A DNA stretch of 64,000 bases, taken from positions 434,001 to 498,000 of the forward strand of contig JARGXX010000071.1 in assembly GCA_030374765.1 (NCBI GenBank), read 5' to 3'. This stretch comes from Agarophyton chilense. Its lineage: Eukaryota > Rhodophyta > Florideophyceae > Gracilariales > Gracilariaceae. Position 1 is the stretch's first letter, and every line of letters begins with the position of its first letter. Of this stretch, positions 19,724 to 33,747 are shown piece by piece. The translations under genes were made by a program, and so were the position numbers. A model generated the notes under the pieces. The model saw only the letters and a program-made list of their open reading frames with translations, did not search any database and was not told where the DNA came from.

Positions 19724-22700
19724 ATGTAATTATTATATCTAATTCTTTGCTTCGATAATTGAGAGCTTATTCTTCTATCACACAGCTTGAGTTTATTTTG
19801 TACAAAACTTGTATGGAAGCATGCGATGGGCACCCTCGACATAGTTTTAGAGTATACGCTCGAGATCCGTTGTACTTACCTTCTCCCAAAATGAAATAGC
19901 GTAGCTGATTTCTGCAAGGTCTGGTTGACGAACAACTTCTAAGACTGTCCCCTGGACATTGCAAACGGACATGCCTCGCACGACCATGAGAACAGGCAAG
20001 TGGGCTTCTATTACGATAGATCCTTGACATGATGCAAAATAAGTTTTCAACAAGAACAAGATCTCGGAAAGACAATGTACCATGTGCTTTGTGCTTGTCG
20101 GTGAAATGTGCCCTTTTATAGTGATGTGATACAAATTACGATATTTTAACCCAAGCAATTTGCTTCCAGCCAATATGGACATCGCAGACTAAAAAAGAGC
20201 ATCTTCTTTCATACAACAAAATCCAACCCTGTAAGCCACTCGTGGAAGCTAACCAAAATACAGAGGTTTATTGTAGTCTTCTGGAATCCTATTGGTGGTC
20301 GAAAGCCCTGAAGTTAATTTTCAAATGTTTTATTTTTGAAATAGTGAAAGTTTTGAGTCTATCTTAATGTTTCTTCGAGTTTTTGAACCCCGGACAGCTT
20401 TGGATTAAGTTGATCAACATTCAAAATTCTTTTATTTCTCAAAGATACCAAAACTTCTAATTTTTTTCTAAAACGCTTAACAAATAAGTGAGTTTCTACA
20501 AAAGCATTCTAGACTCGGAAAGAAGTATAGGCAGACGTCCTGCTACACGTGCGCCCCGCTCGTGAAGTCCCAACCCTTTCGTGATGATGAGCTCTTGATT
20601 TTCCTTCAAAACTGGTGTTGTTTCGATCCGGGGAGGTTCGTGTAGACCCTCCACCGCAGCAGTGATCAATTTATAAGAGCATCTGCCACCAGGTTAGTTT
20701 ATTTTTGGCTTTGCAGGAAACAATCGAATACATGTTTGTATCGCTCAAATGTAGCAACAGTATGAAAACTAATGCTTCATGATGCGTTGCAACTGCGGAT
20801 GTATTACAGTATGTGTCATGTTTGCACATATTGCTTTTCGTATTTCTATTCGTTGAGGCTTGTAATATTGCTGATTGATTCGTAAGTGGTTGTCTACGAA
20901 TAGCTACTATACATACAGGTGTAGGTCAATTGGATTGTTAGCTACCCAAGGGCATCGACGAGTGACTCAAAGATCGATTGGTTGATAAAAAAGATTGTGT
21001 TGTTGATATATCGCTGCTAAGCTAACTTACTGGTACGAAACTAATGCCCCGTTTATCAGAGATACCGAAATTATAAAGCACACCTATACAGCGATTTTCA
21101 TAAACCGCTAATGATGGCACAACCACAAAATGACTTAGGCTTATTTTTATATCCTGTAACAGTGTTGTGGAGTTCTGGGTTCTGTCTGACGGAGAGGCTA
21201 CTGATCGCTGGATAGATAAAGTAACGCGATGTAAACAAGGGATTCGCAAACTCTTGAAAAAAAAAACAACCGGGCACAATCATGTGGTTGATTTTTTCTC
21301 TGATGAGTTGCCGCCGAAAGATGAGCGGCTTTTATGCGTACCCCCGCCAAACCAGATGACTACTAGTTTGACGGCATTGTGTTGATGGTGCCATCAGCGG
21401 TTCTACTGGCATCTATCGTGATGTAAAACACACTCACAAGAACTATTTTGATATAATATCCAACCCAATTAAAGTCTGTTTCAGAATCATATCCCTCGCG
21501 CAAATTTTCCAAAAATCGACGTTTTGGCTACAGTAAACCTAACAAAATCAGTGTGAAAAAATTTTCAAGTAGAAAAAGTGTTTCAAAAACAAAACCGTTA
21601 TTGCATCCTTTTTATTCTAACGCGAGTTCAGTAGTTTGTTTTTTGCTCCTTTAGCCTGTATAACACTTATAAAACGCTTTGGCATTGATTCTATAGAAGG
21701 ATTGATGGCATCACAGTCAATCTTTTCCCAGCAATCTTTGATACTATTTTTTAGATCAAAAACTGTATCAAATTGCCTTCCTTGCCCAGAAACCGTTCGG
21801 GCCAACATTCCCCAAATGTTTTTGATAGGGTTGAGGTCAGGAGAGCGCGCAAGCCATTCCACAACCGACATACTTAGACTATTGAACCACTGTTTCATAG
21901 AATTGGACTTATGCACAGGTGCATTATCTTGCTGGAAAATGAATTCTTCCCCGTGCATACACTATGCAAAAGGTAGAACATAGTTTTCTAGAACCTCAGC
22001 ATACTTCTCAAAGTTCATTGTAGTTTCAACAAAAGCCATATCAGTTGCTCCTTTCGTAGACATTCCCGCCCAAACCATTACTGATGCGCCTCCTGAACGC
22101 CCAGTCACAAATTCTTTCTTTTCTTCTCGTAGATCATGCCAATAAAATTTATAGCAATCTGGACCATCAAGGTTAGACTTTTTTTCGTCGGAAAAGATAA
22201 CATTATTCCATTCCGTTTTCCAATAAGCCTTTTGGGCACACCATTCAACTCGATTCTTCTTGTGGTTATCTTTTAAAAAAAAAGGGTTTCCTCATTTTTG
22301 TGTACTTGAACAAACGCCACGAGCCATAATTGAGCTAATGATTGTATAAAGGATATAATTTGGAAACAGTGTTATTGACTGAGCGGTTTCTATTTGTTGT
22401 GAAATATGCTTTACAGTACGTGAAATGCCTTTTTGGCACAGTTTGTGTAAAGGGATATGTTTTTGAAACGCACTGTACCTACGCAACATTACAAATCAAA
22501 AACTAAGATCATAATATTTGCGCCGCAGCGGCAGCGAGGAGCCCTGAATCCCATCATTGTTCGGGAACGGTTTCAATACTAAATCTCAAAAATGATTATG
22601 CTGTGTGAAAATGACCCAAACGCTTCTGGACGCTTCACGGATGCTGTCATATTTATTGTCAGCTTTGAGCAACGACTGCTTCAAAGATAATGAATTATCT

Positions 22701-23229
22701 AAGACTGTGGTTTCAAAAGCTTATGATGTATGTCTGAAAGTATAATGTTTCAAAATAATGCTCATTGCAGAAACTCTTTCGTGCACGGTCTCAAACATCA
22801 TACAGAAGATTGAAGACTTTTTTCGTTCTTACTCATATATCTTGACACACTTTCTTTCAAAACATTTGTTTTCGTTTTTTTATTTTGGAAACATGATTCA
22901 GGTCATAATAGAAAATTGAAAACACTTGTTTAGAAATACATCTTTTATGTAATTCAAGTTTTACTACATTAAAGAAATCTCACAGATATAATTACCAAGA
23001 TTTATTAGTTCAGATTATAGATCAGCGAGAAATCAAGTTGGAATATTGTTTTTTAAAGAAATTTACTTCTTATGTAGTGGTTATTGTGGACTAAAGAATA
23101 ACGAGAATATTAAAAGCAAAAGTCTATTGAATTCAATATCTTTAAAATGTAGTATTTCCAAACTGGTTCGAAGATATACCAACCGCTCTGTATTCTAGAA
23201 GCTCCGATGCAAATACCGTTTACGACCGC
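19724..23229. repeat. Array unit 2
   Basis: 3,506 bp. Minus-strand contents: Tc1 remnant 21,617-22,489; exon-like A 21,031-21,252; B 20,496-20,682; C 19,880-20,182. It shares the CGTTGAGGC variant (about 20,852) only with unit 3. Confidence 0.95.
21531..22489 (-). pseudogene. Tc1/mariner transposase remnant, unit 2
   Basis: Same structure and the same two in-frame stops as unit 1, but the second catalytic box reads FQQDNAPVH, with the aspartate present. The third acidic position is K, so it is inactive. Confidence 0.9.
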
Positions 23230-26200
23230 ATGTAATTATTATATCTAATTCTTTGCTTCGATAATTGAGAGCTTATTCTTCTATCACACAGCTTGAGTTT
23301 ATTTTGTACAAAACTTGTATGGAAGCATGCGATGGGCACCCTCGACATAGTTTTAGAGTATACGCTCGAGATCCGTTGTACTTACCTTCTCCCAAAATGA
23401 AATAGCGTAGCTGATTTCTGCAAGGTCTGGTTGACGAACAACTTCTAAGACTGTCCCCTGGACATTGCAAACGGACATGCCTCGCACGACCATGAGAACA
23501 GGCAAGTGGGCTTCTATTACGATAGATCCTTGACATGATGCAAAATAAGTTTTCAACAAGAACAAGATCTCGGAAAGACAATGTACCATGTGCTTTGTGC
23601 TTGTCGGTGAAATGTGCCCTTTTATAGTGATGTGATACAAATTACGATATTTTAACCCAAGCAATTTGCTTCCAGCCAATATGGACATCGCAGACTAAAA
23701 AAGAGCATCTTCTTTCATACAACAAAATCCAACCCTGTAAGCCACTCGTGGAAGCTAACCAAAATACAGAGGTTTATTGTAGTCTTCTGGAATCCTATTG
23801 GTGGTCGAAAGCCCTGAAGTTAATTTTCAAATGTTTTATTTTTGAAATAGTGAAAGTTTTGAGTCTATCTTAATGTTTCTTCGAGTTTTTGAACCCCGGA
23901 CAGCTTTGGATTAAGTTGATCAACATTCAAAATTCTTTTATTTCTCAAAGATACCAAAACTCCTAATTTTTTTCTAAAACGCTTAACAAATAAGTGAGTT
24001 TCTACAAAAGCATTCTAGACTCGGAAAGAAGTATAGGCAGACGTCCTGCTACACGTGCGCCACGCTCGTGAAGTCCCAACCCTTTCGTGATGATGAGCTC
24101 TTGATTTTCCTTCAAAACTGGTGTTGTTTCGATCCGGGGAGGTTCGTGTAGACCCTCCACCGCAGCAGTGATCAATTTATAAGAGCATCTGCCACCAGGT
24201 TAGTTTATTTTTGGCTTTGCAGGAAACAATCGAATACATGTGTGTATCGCTCAAATGTAGCAACAGTATGAAAACTAATGCTTCATGATGCGTTGCAACT
24301 GCGGATGTATTACAGTATGTGTCATGTTTGCACATATTGCTTTTCGTATTTCTATTCGTTGAGGCTTGTAATATTGCTGATTGATTCGTAAGTGGTTGTC
24401 TACGAATAGCTACTATACATACAGGTGTAGGTCAATTGGATTGTTAGCTACCCAAGGGCATCGACGAGTGACTCAAAGATCGATTGGTTGATAAAAAAGA
24501 TTGTGTTGTTGATATATCGCTGCTAAGCTAACTTACTGGTACGAAACTAATGCCCCGTTTATCAGAGATACCGAAATTATAAAGCACACCTATACAGCGA
24601 TTTTCATAAACCGCTAATGATGGCACAACCACAAAATGACTTAGGCTTATTTTTATATCCTGTAACAGTGTTGTGGAGTTCTGGGTTCTGTCTGACGGAG
24701 AGGCTACTGATCGCTGGATAGATAAAGTAACGCGATGTAAACAAGGGATTCGCAAACTCTTGAAAAAAAAAACAACCGGGCACAATCATGTGGTTGATTT
24801 TTTCTCTGATGAGTTGCCGCCGAAAGATGAGCGGCTTTTATGCGTACCCCCGCCAAACCAGATGACTACTAGTTTGACGGCATTGTGTTGATGGTGCCAT
24901 CAGCGGTTCTACTGGCATCTATCGTGATGTAAAACACACTCACAAGAACTATTTTGATATAATATCCAACCCAATTAAAGTCTGTTTCAGAATCATATCC
25001 CTCGCGCAAATTTTCCAAAAATCGACGTTTTGGCTACAGTAAACCTAACAAAATCAGTGTGAAAAAATTTTCAAGTAGAAAAAGTGTTTCAAAAACAAAA
25101 CCGTTATTGCATCCTTTTTATTCTAACGCGAGTTCAGTAGTTTGTTTTTTGCTCCTTTAGCCTGTATAACACTTATAAAACGCTTTGGCATTGATTCTAT
25201 AGAAGGATTGATGGCATCACAGTCAATCTTTTCCCAGCAATCTTTGATACTATTTTTTAGATCAAAAACTGTATCAAATTGCCTTCCTTGCCCAGAAACC
25301 GTTCGGGCCAACATTCCCCAAATGTTTTTGATAGGGTTGAGGTCAGGAGAGCGCGCAAGCCATTCCACAACCGACATACTTAGACTATTGAACCACTGTT
25401 TCATAGAATTGGACTTATGCACAGGTGCATTATCTTGCTGGAAAATGAATTCTTCCCCGTGCATACACTATGCAAAAGGTAGAACATAGTTTTCTAGAAC
25501 CTCAGCATACTTCTCAAAGTTCATTGTAGTTTCAACAAAAGCCATATCAGTTGCTCCTTTCGTAGACATTCCCGCCCAAACCATTACTGATGCGCCTCCT
25601 GAACGCCCAGTCACAAATTCTTTCTTTTCTTCTCGTAGATCATGCCAATAAAATTTATAGCAATCTGGACCATCAAGGTTAGACTTTTTTTCGTCGGAAA
25701 AGATAACATTATTCCATTCCGTTTTCCAATAAGCCTTTTGGGCACACCATTCAACTCGATTCTTCTTGTGGTTATCTTTTAAAAAAAAAGGGTTTCCTCA
25801 TTTTTGTGTACTTGAACAAACGCCACGAGCCATAATTGAGCTAATGATTGTATAAAGGATATAATTTGGAAACAGTGTTATTGACTGAGCGGTTTCTATT
25901 TGTTGTGAAATATGCTTTACAGTACGTGAAATGCCTTTTTGGCACAGTTTGTGTAAAGGGATATGTTTTTGAAACGCACTGTACCTACGCAACATTACAA
26001 ATCAAAAACTAAGATCATAATATTTGCGCCGCAGCGGCAGCGAGGAGCCCTGAATCCCAACATTGTTCGGGAACGGTTTCAATACTAAATCTCAAAAATG
26101 ATTATGCTGTGTGAAAATGACCCAAACGCTTCTGGACGCTTCACGGATGCTGTCATATTTATTGTCAGCTTTGAGCAACGACTGCTTCAAAGATAATGAA

Positions 26201-26735
26201 TTATCTAAGACTGTGGTTTCAAAAGCTTATGATGTATGTCTGAAAGTATAATGTTTCAAAATAATGCTCATTGCAGAAACTCTTTCGTGCACGGTCTCAA
26301 ACATCATACAGAAGATTGAAGACTTTTTTCGTTCTTACTCATATATCTTGACACACTTTCTTTCAAAACATTTGTTTTCGTTTTTTTATTTTGGAAACAT
26401 GATTCAGGTCATAATAGAAAATTGAAAACACTTGTTTAGAAATACATCTTTTATGTAATTCAAGTTTTACTACATTAAAGAAATCTCACAGATATAATTA
26501 CCAAGATTTATTAGTTCAGATTATAGATCAGCGAGAAATCAAGTTGGAATATTGTTTTTTAAAGAAATTTACTTCTTATGTAGTGGTTATTGTGGACTAA
26601 AGAATAACGAGAATATTAAAAGCAAAAGTCTATTGAATTCAATATCTTTAAAATGTAGTATTTCCAAACTGGTTCGAAGATATACCAACCGCTCTGTATT
26701 CTAGAAGCTCCGATGCAAATACCGTTTACGACCGC
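23230..26735. repeat. Array unit 3
   Basis: 3,506 bp. Minus-strand contents: Tc1 remnant 25,123-25,995; exon-like A 24,537-24,758; B 24,002-24,188; C 23,386-23,688. It shares the CCCAACATTG variant (about 26,056) with units 6 and 9. Confidence 0.95.
25037..25995 (-). pseudogene. Tc1/mariner transposase remnant, unit 3
   Basis: As unit 2: QQDNAPVH retained, K at the third catalytic position, and two in-frame stops. Confidence 0.9.
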
Positions 26736-29700
26736 ATGTAATTATTATATCTAATTCTTTGCTTCGATAATTGAGAGCTTATTCTTCTATCACACAGCTT
26801 GAGTTTATTTTGTACAAAACTTGTATGGAAGCATGCGATGGGCACCCTCGACATAGTTTTAGAGTATACGCTCGAGATCCGTTGTACTTACCTTCTCCCA
26901 AAATGAAATAGCGTAGCTGATTTCTGCAAGGTCTGGTTGACGAACAACTTCTAAGACTGTCCCCTGGACATTGCAAACGGACATGCCTCGCACGACCATG
27001 AGAACAGGCAAGTGGGCTTCTATTACGATAGATCCTTGACATGATGCAAAATAAGTTTTCAACAAGAACAAGATCTCGGAAAGACAATGTACCATGTGCT
27101 TTGTGCTTGTCGGTGAAATGTGCCCTTTTATAGTGATGTGATACAAATTACGATATTTTAACCCAAGCAATTTGCTTCCAGCCAATATGGACATCGCAGA
27201 CTAAAAAAGAGCATCTTCTTTCATACAACAAAATCCAACCCTGTAAGCCACTCGTGGAAGCTAACCAAAATACAGAGGTTTATTGTAGTCTTCTGGAATC
27301 CTATTGGTGGTCGAAAGCCCTGAAGTTAATTTTCAAATGTTTTATTTTTGAAATAGTGAAAGTTTTGAGTCTATCTTAATGTTTCTTCGAGTTTTTGAAC
27401 CCCGGACAGCTTTGGATTAAGTTGATCAACATTCAAAATTCTTTTATTTCTCAAAGATACCAAAACTCCTAATTTTTTTCTAAAACGCTTAACAAATAAG
27501 TGAGTTTCTACAAAAGCATTCTAGACTCGGAAAGAAGTATAGGCAGACGTCCTGCTACACGTGCGCCACGCTCGTGAAGTCCCAACCCTTTCGTGATGAT
27601 GAGCTCTTGATTTTCCTTCAAAACTGGTGTTGTTTCGATCCGGGGAGGTTCGTGTAGACCCTCCACCGCAGCAGTGATCAATTTATAAGAGCATCTGCCA
27701 CCAGGTTAGTTTATTTTTGGCTTTGCAGGAAACAATCGAATACATGTGTGTATCGCTCAAATGTAGCAACAGTATGAAAACTAATGCTTCATGATGCGTT
27801 GCAACTGCGGATGTATTACAGTATGTGTCATGTTTGCACATATTGCTTTTCGTATTTCTATTCGTTCATGCTTGTAATATTGCTGATTGATTCGTAAGTG
27901 GTTGTCTACGAATAGCTACTATACATACAGGTGTAGGTCAATTGGATTGTTAGCTACCCAAGGGCATCGACGAGTGACTCAAAGATCGATTGGTTGATAA
28001 AAAAGATTGTGTTGTTGATATATCGCTGCTAAGCTAACTTACTGGTACGAAACTAATGCCCCGTTTATCAGAGATACCGAAATTATAAAGCACACCTATA
28101 CAGCGATTTTCATAAACCGCTAATGATGGCACAACCACAAAATGACTTAGGCTTATTTTTATATCCTGTAACAGTGTTGTGGAGTTCTGGGTTCTGTCTG
28201 ACGGAGAGGCTACTGATCGCTGGATAGATAAAGTAACGCGATGTAAACAAGGGATTCGCAAACTCTTGAAAAAAAAAACAACCGGGCACAATCATGTGGT
28301 TGATTTTTTCTCTGATGAGTTGCCGCCGAAAGATGAGCGGCTTTTATGCGTACCCCCGCCAAACCAGATGACTACTAGTTTGACGGCATTGTGTTGATGG
28401 TGCCATCAGCGGTTCTACTGGCATCTATCGTGATGTAAAACACACTCACAAGAACTATTTTGATATAATATCCAACCCAATTAAAGTCTGTTTCAGAATC
28501 ATATCCCTCGCGCAAATTTTCCAAAAATCGACGTTTTGGCTACAGTAAACCTAACAAAATCAGTGTGAAAAAATTTTCAAGTAGAAAAAGTGTTTCAAAA
28601 ACAAAACCGTTATTGCATCCTTTTTATTCTAACGCGAGTTCAGTAGTTTGTTTTTTGCTCCTTTAGCCTGTATAACACTTATAAAACGCTTTGGCATTGA
28701 TTCTATAGAAGGATTGATGGCATCACAGTCAATCTTTTCCCAGCAATCTTTGATACTATTTTTTAGATCAAAAACTGTATCAAATTGCCTTCCTTGCCCA
28801 GAAACCGTTCGGGCCAACATTCCCCAAATGTTTTTGATAGGGTTGAGGTCAGGAGAGCGCGCAAGCCATTCCACAACCGACATACTTAGACTATTGAACC
28901 ACTGTTTCATAGAATTGGACTTATGCACAGGTGCATTATCTTGCTGGAAAATGAATTCTTCCCCGTGCATACACTATGCAAAAGGTAGAACATAGTTTTC
29001 TAGAACCTCAGCATACTTCTCAAAGTTCATTGTAGTTTCAACAAAAGCCATATCAGTTGCTCCTTTCGTAGACATTCCCGCCCAAACCATTACTGATGCG
29101 CCTCCTGAACGCCCAGTCACAAATTCTTTCTTTTCTTCTCGTAGATCATGCCAATAAAATTTATAGCAATCTGGACCATCAAGGTTAGACTTTTTTTCGT
29201 CGGAAAAGATAACATTATTCCATTCCGTTTTCCAATAAGCCTTTTGGGCACACCATTCAACTCGATTCTTCTTGTGGTTATCTTTTAAAAAAAAAGGGTT
29301 TCCTCATTTTTGTGTACTTGAACAAACGCCACGAGCCATAATTGAGCTAATGATTGTATAAAGGATATAATTTGGAAACAGTGTTATTGACTGAGCGGTT
29401 TCTATTTGTTGTGAAATATGCTTTACAGTACGTGAAATGCCTTTTTGGCACAGTTTGTGTAAAGGGATATGTTTTTGAAACGCACTGTACCTACGCAACA
29501 TTACAAATCAAAAACTAAGATCATAATATTTGCGCCGCAGCGGCAGCGAGGAGCCCTGAATCCCATCATTGTTCGGGAACGGTTTCAATACTAAATCTCA
29601 AAAATGATTATGCTGTGTGAAAATGACCCAAACGCTTCTGGACGCTTCACGGATGCTGTCATATTTATTGTCAGCTTTGAGCAACGACTGCTTCAAAGAT

Positions 29701-30241
29701 AATGAATTATCTAAGACTGTGGTTTCAAAAGCTTATGATGTATGTCTGAAAGTATAATGTTTCAAAATAATGCTCATTGCAGAAACTCTTTCGTGCACGG
29801 TCTCAAACATCATACAGAAGATTGAAGACTTTTTTCGTTCTTACTCATATATCTTGACACACTTTCTTTCAAAACATTTGTTTTCGTTTTTTTATTTTGG
29901 AAACATGATTCAGGTCATAATAGAAAATTGAAAACACTTGTTTAGAAATACATCTTTTATGTAATTCAAGTTTTACTACATTAAAGAAATCTCACAGATA
30001 TAATTACCAAGATTTATTAGTTCAGATTATAGATCAGCGAGAAATCAAGTTGGAATATTGTTTTTTAAAGAAATTTACTTCTTATGTAGTGGTTATTGTG
30101 GACTAAAGAATAACGAGAATATTAAAAGCAAAAGTCTATTGAATTCAATATCTTTAAAATGTAGTATTTCCAAACTGGTTCGAAGATATACCAACCGCTC
30201 TGTATTCTAGAAGCTCCGATGCAAATACCGTTTACGACCGC
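26736..30241. repeat. Array unit 4
   Basis: 3,506 bp. Minus-strand contents: Tc1 remnant 28,629-29,501; exon-like A 28,043-28,264; B 27,508-27,694; C 26,892-27,194. Confidence 0.95.
28543..29501 (-). pseudogene. Tc1/mariner transposase remnant, unit 4
   Basis: As unit 2: QQDNAPVH retained, K at the third catalytic position, and two in-frame stops. Confidence 0.9.
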
Positions 30242-33200
30242 ATGTAATTATTATATCTAATTCTTTGCTTCGATAATTGAGAGCTTATTCTTCTATCACA
30301 CAGCTTGAGTTTATTTTGTACAAAACTTGTATGGAAGCATGCGATGGGCACCCTCGACATAGTTTTAGAGTATACGCTCGAGATCCGTTGTACTTACCTT
30401 CTCCCAAAATGAAATAGCGTAGCTGATTTCTGCAAGGTCTGGTTGACGAACAACTTCTAAGACTGTCCCCTGGACATTGCAAACGGACATGCCTCGCACG
30501 ACCATGAGAACAGGCAAGTGGGCTTCTATTACGATAGATCCTTGACATGATGCAAAATAAGTTTTCAACAAGAACAAGATCTCGGAAAGACAATGTACCA
30601 TGTGCTTTGTGCTTGTCGGTGAAATGTGCCCTTTTATAGTGATGTGATACAAATTACGATATTTTAACCCAAGCAATTTGCTTCCAGCCAATATGGACAT
30701 CGCAGACTAAAAAAGAGCATCTTCTTTCATACAACAAAATCCAACCCTGTAAGCCACTCGTGGAAGCTAACCAAAATACAGAGGTTTATTGTAGTCTTCT
30801 GGAATCCTATTGGTGGTCGAAAGCCCTGAAGTTAATTTTCAAATGTTTTATTTTTGAAATAGTGAAAGTTTTGAGTCTATCTTAATGTTTCTTCGAGTTT
30901 TTGAACCCCGGACAGCTTTGGATTAAGTTGATCAACATTCAAAATTCTTTTATTTCTCAAAGATACCAAAACTCCTAATTTTTTTCTAAAACGCTTAACA
31001 AATAAGTGAGTTTCTACAAAAGCATTCTAGACTCGGAAAGAAGTATAGGCAGACGTCCTGCTACACGTGCGCCACGCTCGTGAAGTCCCAACCCTTTCGT
31101 GATGATGAGCTCTTGATTTTCCTTCAAAACTGGTGTTGTTTCGATCCGGGGAGGTTCGTGTAGACCCTCCACCGCAGCAGTGATCAATTTATAAGAGCAT
31201 CTGCCACCAGGTTAGTTTATTTTTGGCTTTGCAGGAAACAATCGAATACATGTGTGTATCGCTCAAATGTAGCAACAGTATGAAAACTAATGCTTCATGA
31301 TGCGTTGCAACTGCGGATGTATTACAGTATGTGTCATGTTTGCACATATTGCTTTTCGTATTTCTATTCGTTCATGCTTGTAATATTGCTGATTGATTCG
31401 TAAGTGGTTGTCTACGAATAGCTACTATACATACAGGTGTAGGTCAATTGGATTGTTAGCTACCCAAGGGCATCGACGAGTGACTCAAAGATCGATTGGT
31501 TGATAAAAAAGATTGTGTTGTTGATATATCGCTGCTAAGCTAACTTACTGGTACGAAACTAATGCCCCGTTTATCAGAGATACCGAAATTATAAAGCACA
31601 CCTATACAGCGATTTTCATAAACCGCTAATGATGGCACAACCACAAAATGACTTAGGCTTATTTTTATATCCTGTAACAGTGTTGTGGAGTTCTGGGTTC
31701 TGTCTGACGGAGAGGCTACTGATCGCTGGATAGATAAAGTAACGCGATGTAAACAAGGGATTCGCAAACTCTTGAAAAAAAAAACAACCGGGCACAATCA
31801 TGTGGTTGATTTTTTCTCTGATGAGTTGCCGCCGAAAGATGAGCGGCTTTTATGCGTACCCCCGCCAAACCAGATGACTACTAGTTTGACGGCATTGTGT
31901 TGATGGTGCCATCAGCGGTTCTACTGGCATCTATCGTGATGTAAAACACACTCACAAGAACTATTTTGATATAATATCCAACCCAATTAAAGTCTGTTTC
32001 AGAATCATATCCCTCGCGCAAATTTTCCAAAAATCGACGTTTTGGCTACAGTAAACCTAACAAAATCAGTGTGAAAAAATTTTCAAGTAGAAAAAGTGTT
32101 TCAAAAACAAAACCGTTATTGCATCCTTTTTATTCTAACGCGAGTTCAGTAGTTTGTTTTTTGCTCCTTTAGCCTGTATAACACTTATAAAACGCTTTGG
32201 CATTGATTCTATAGAAGGATTGATGGCATCACAGTCAATCTTTTCCCAGCAATCTTTGATACTATTTTTTAGATCAAAAACTGTATCAAATTGCCTTCCT
32301 TGCCCAGAAACCGTTCGGGCCAACATTCCCCAAATGTTTTTGATAGGGTTGAGGTCAGGAGAGCGCGCAAGCCATTCCACAACCGACATACTTAGACTAT
32401 TGAACCACTGTTTCATAGAATTGGACTTATGCACAGGTGCATTATCTTGCTGGAAAATGAATTCTTCCCCGTGCATACACTATGCAAAAGGTAGAACATA
32501 GTTTTCTAGAACCTCAGCATACTTCTCAAAGTTCATTGTAGTTTCAACAAAAGCCATATCAGTTGCTCCTTTCGTAGACATTCCCGCCCAAACCATTACT
32601 GATGCGCCTCCTGAACGCCCAGTCACAAATTCTTTCTTTTCTTCTCGTAGATCATGCCAATAAAATTTATAGCAATCTGGACCATCAAGGTTAGACTTTT
32701 TTTCGTCGGAAAAGATAACATTATTCCATTCCGTTTTCCAATAAGCCTTTTGGGCACACCATTCAACTCGATTCTTCTTGTGGTTATCTTTTAAAAAAAA
32801 AGGGTTTCCTCATTTTTGTGTACTTGAACAAACGCCACGAGCCATAATTGAGCTAATGATTGTATAAAGGATATAATTTGGAAACAGTGTTATTGACTGA
32901 GCGGTTTCTATTTGTTGTGAAATATGCTTTACAGTACGTGAAATGCCTTTTTGGCACAGTTTGTGTAAAGGGATATGTTTTTGAAACGCACTGTACCTAC
33001 GCAACATTACAAATCAAAAACTAAGATCATAATATTTGCGCCGCAGCGGCAGCGAGGAGCCCTGAATCCCATCATTGTTCGGGAACGGTTTCAATACTAA
33101 ATCTCAAAAATGATTATGCTGTGTGAAAATGACCCAAACGCTTCTGGACGCTTCACGGATGCTGTCATATTTATTGTCAGCTTTGAGCAACGACTGCTTC

Positions 33201-33747
33201 AAAGATAATGAATTATCTAAGACTGTGGTTTCAAAAGCTTATGATGTATGTCTGAAAGTATAATGTTTCAAAATAATGCTCATTGCAGAAACTCTTTCGT
33301 GCACGGTCTCAAACATCATACAGAAGATTGAAGACTTTTTTCGTTCTTACTCATATATCTTGACACACTTTCTTTCAAAACATTTGTTTTCGTTTTTTTA
33401 TTTTGGAAACATGATTCAGGTCATAATAGAAAATTGAAAACACTTGTTTAGAAATACATCTTTTATGTAATTCAAGTTTTACTACATTAAAGAAATCTCA
33501 CAGATATAATTACCAAGATTTATTAGTTCAGATTATAGATCAGCGAGAAATCAAGTTGGAATATTGTTTTTTAAAGAAATTTACTTCTTATGTAGTGGTT
33601 ATTGTGGACTAAAGAATAACGAGAATATTAAAAGCAAAAGTCTATTGAATTCAATATCTTTAAAATGTAGTATTTCCAAACTGGTTCGAAGATATACCAA
33701 CCGCTCTGTATTCTAGAAGCTCCGATGCAAATACCGTTTACGACCGC
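30242..33747. repeat. Array unit 5
   Basis: 3,506 bp. Minus-strand contents: Tc1 remnant 32,135-33,007; exon-like A 31,549-31,770; B 31,014-31,200; C 30,398-30,700. By eye almost indistinguishable from unit 4. Confidence 0.95.
32049..33007 (-). pseudogene. Tc1/mariner transposase remnant, unit 5
   Basis: As unit 2: QQDNAPVH retained, K at the third catalytic position, and two in-frame stops. Confidence 0.9.
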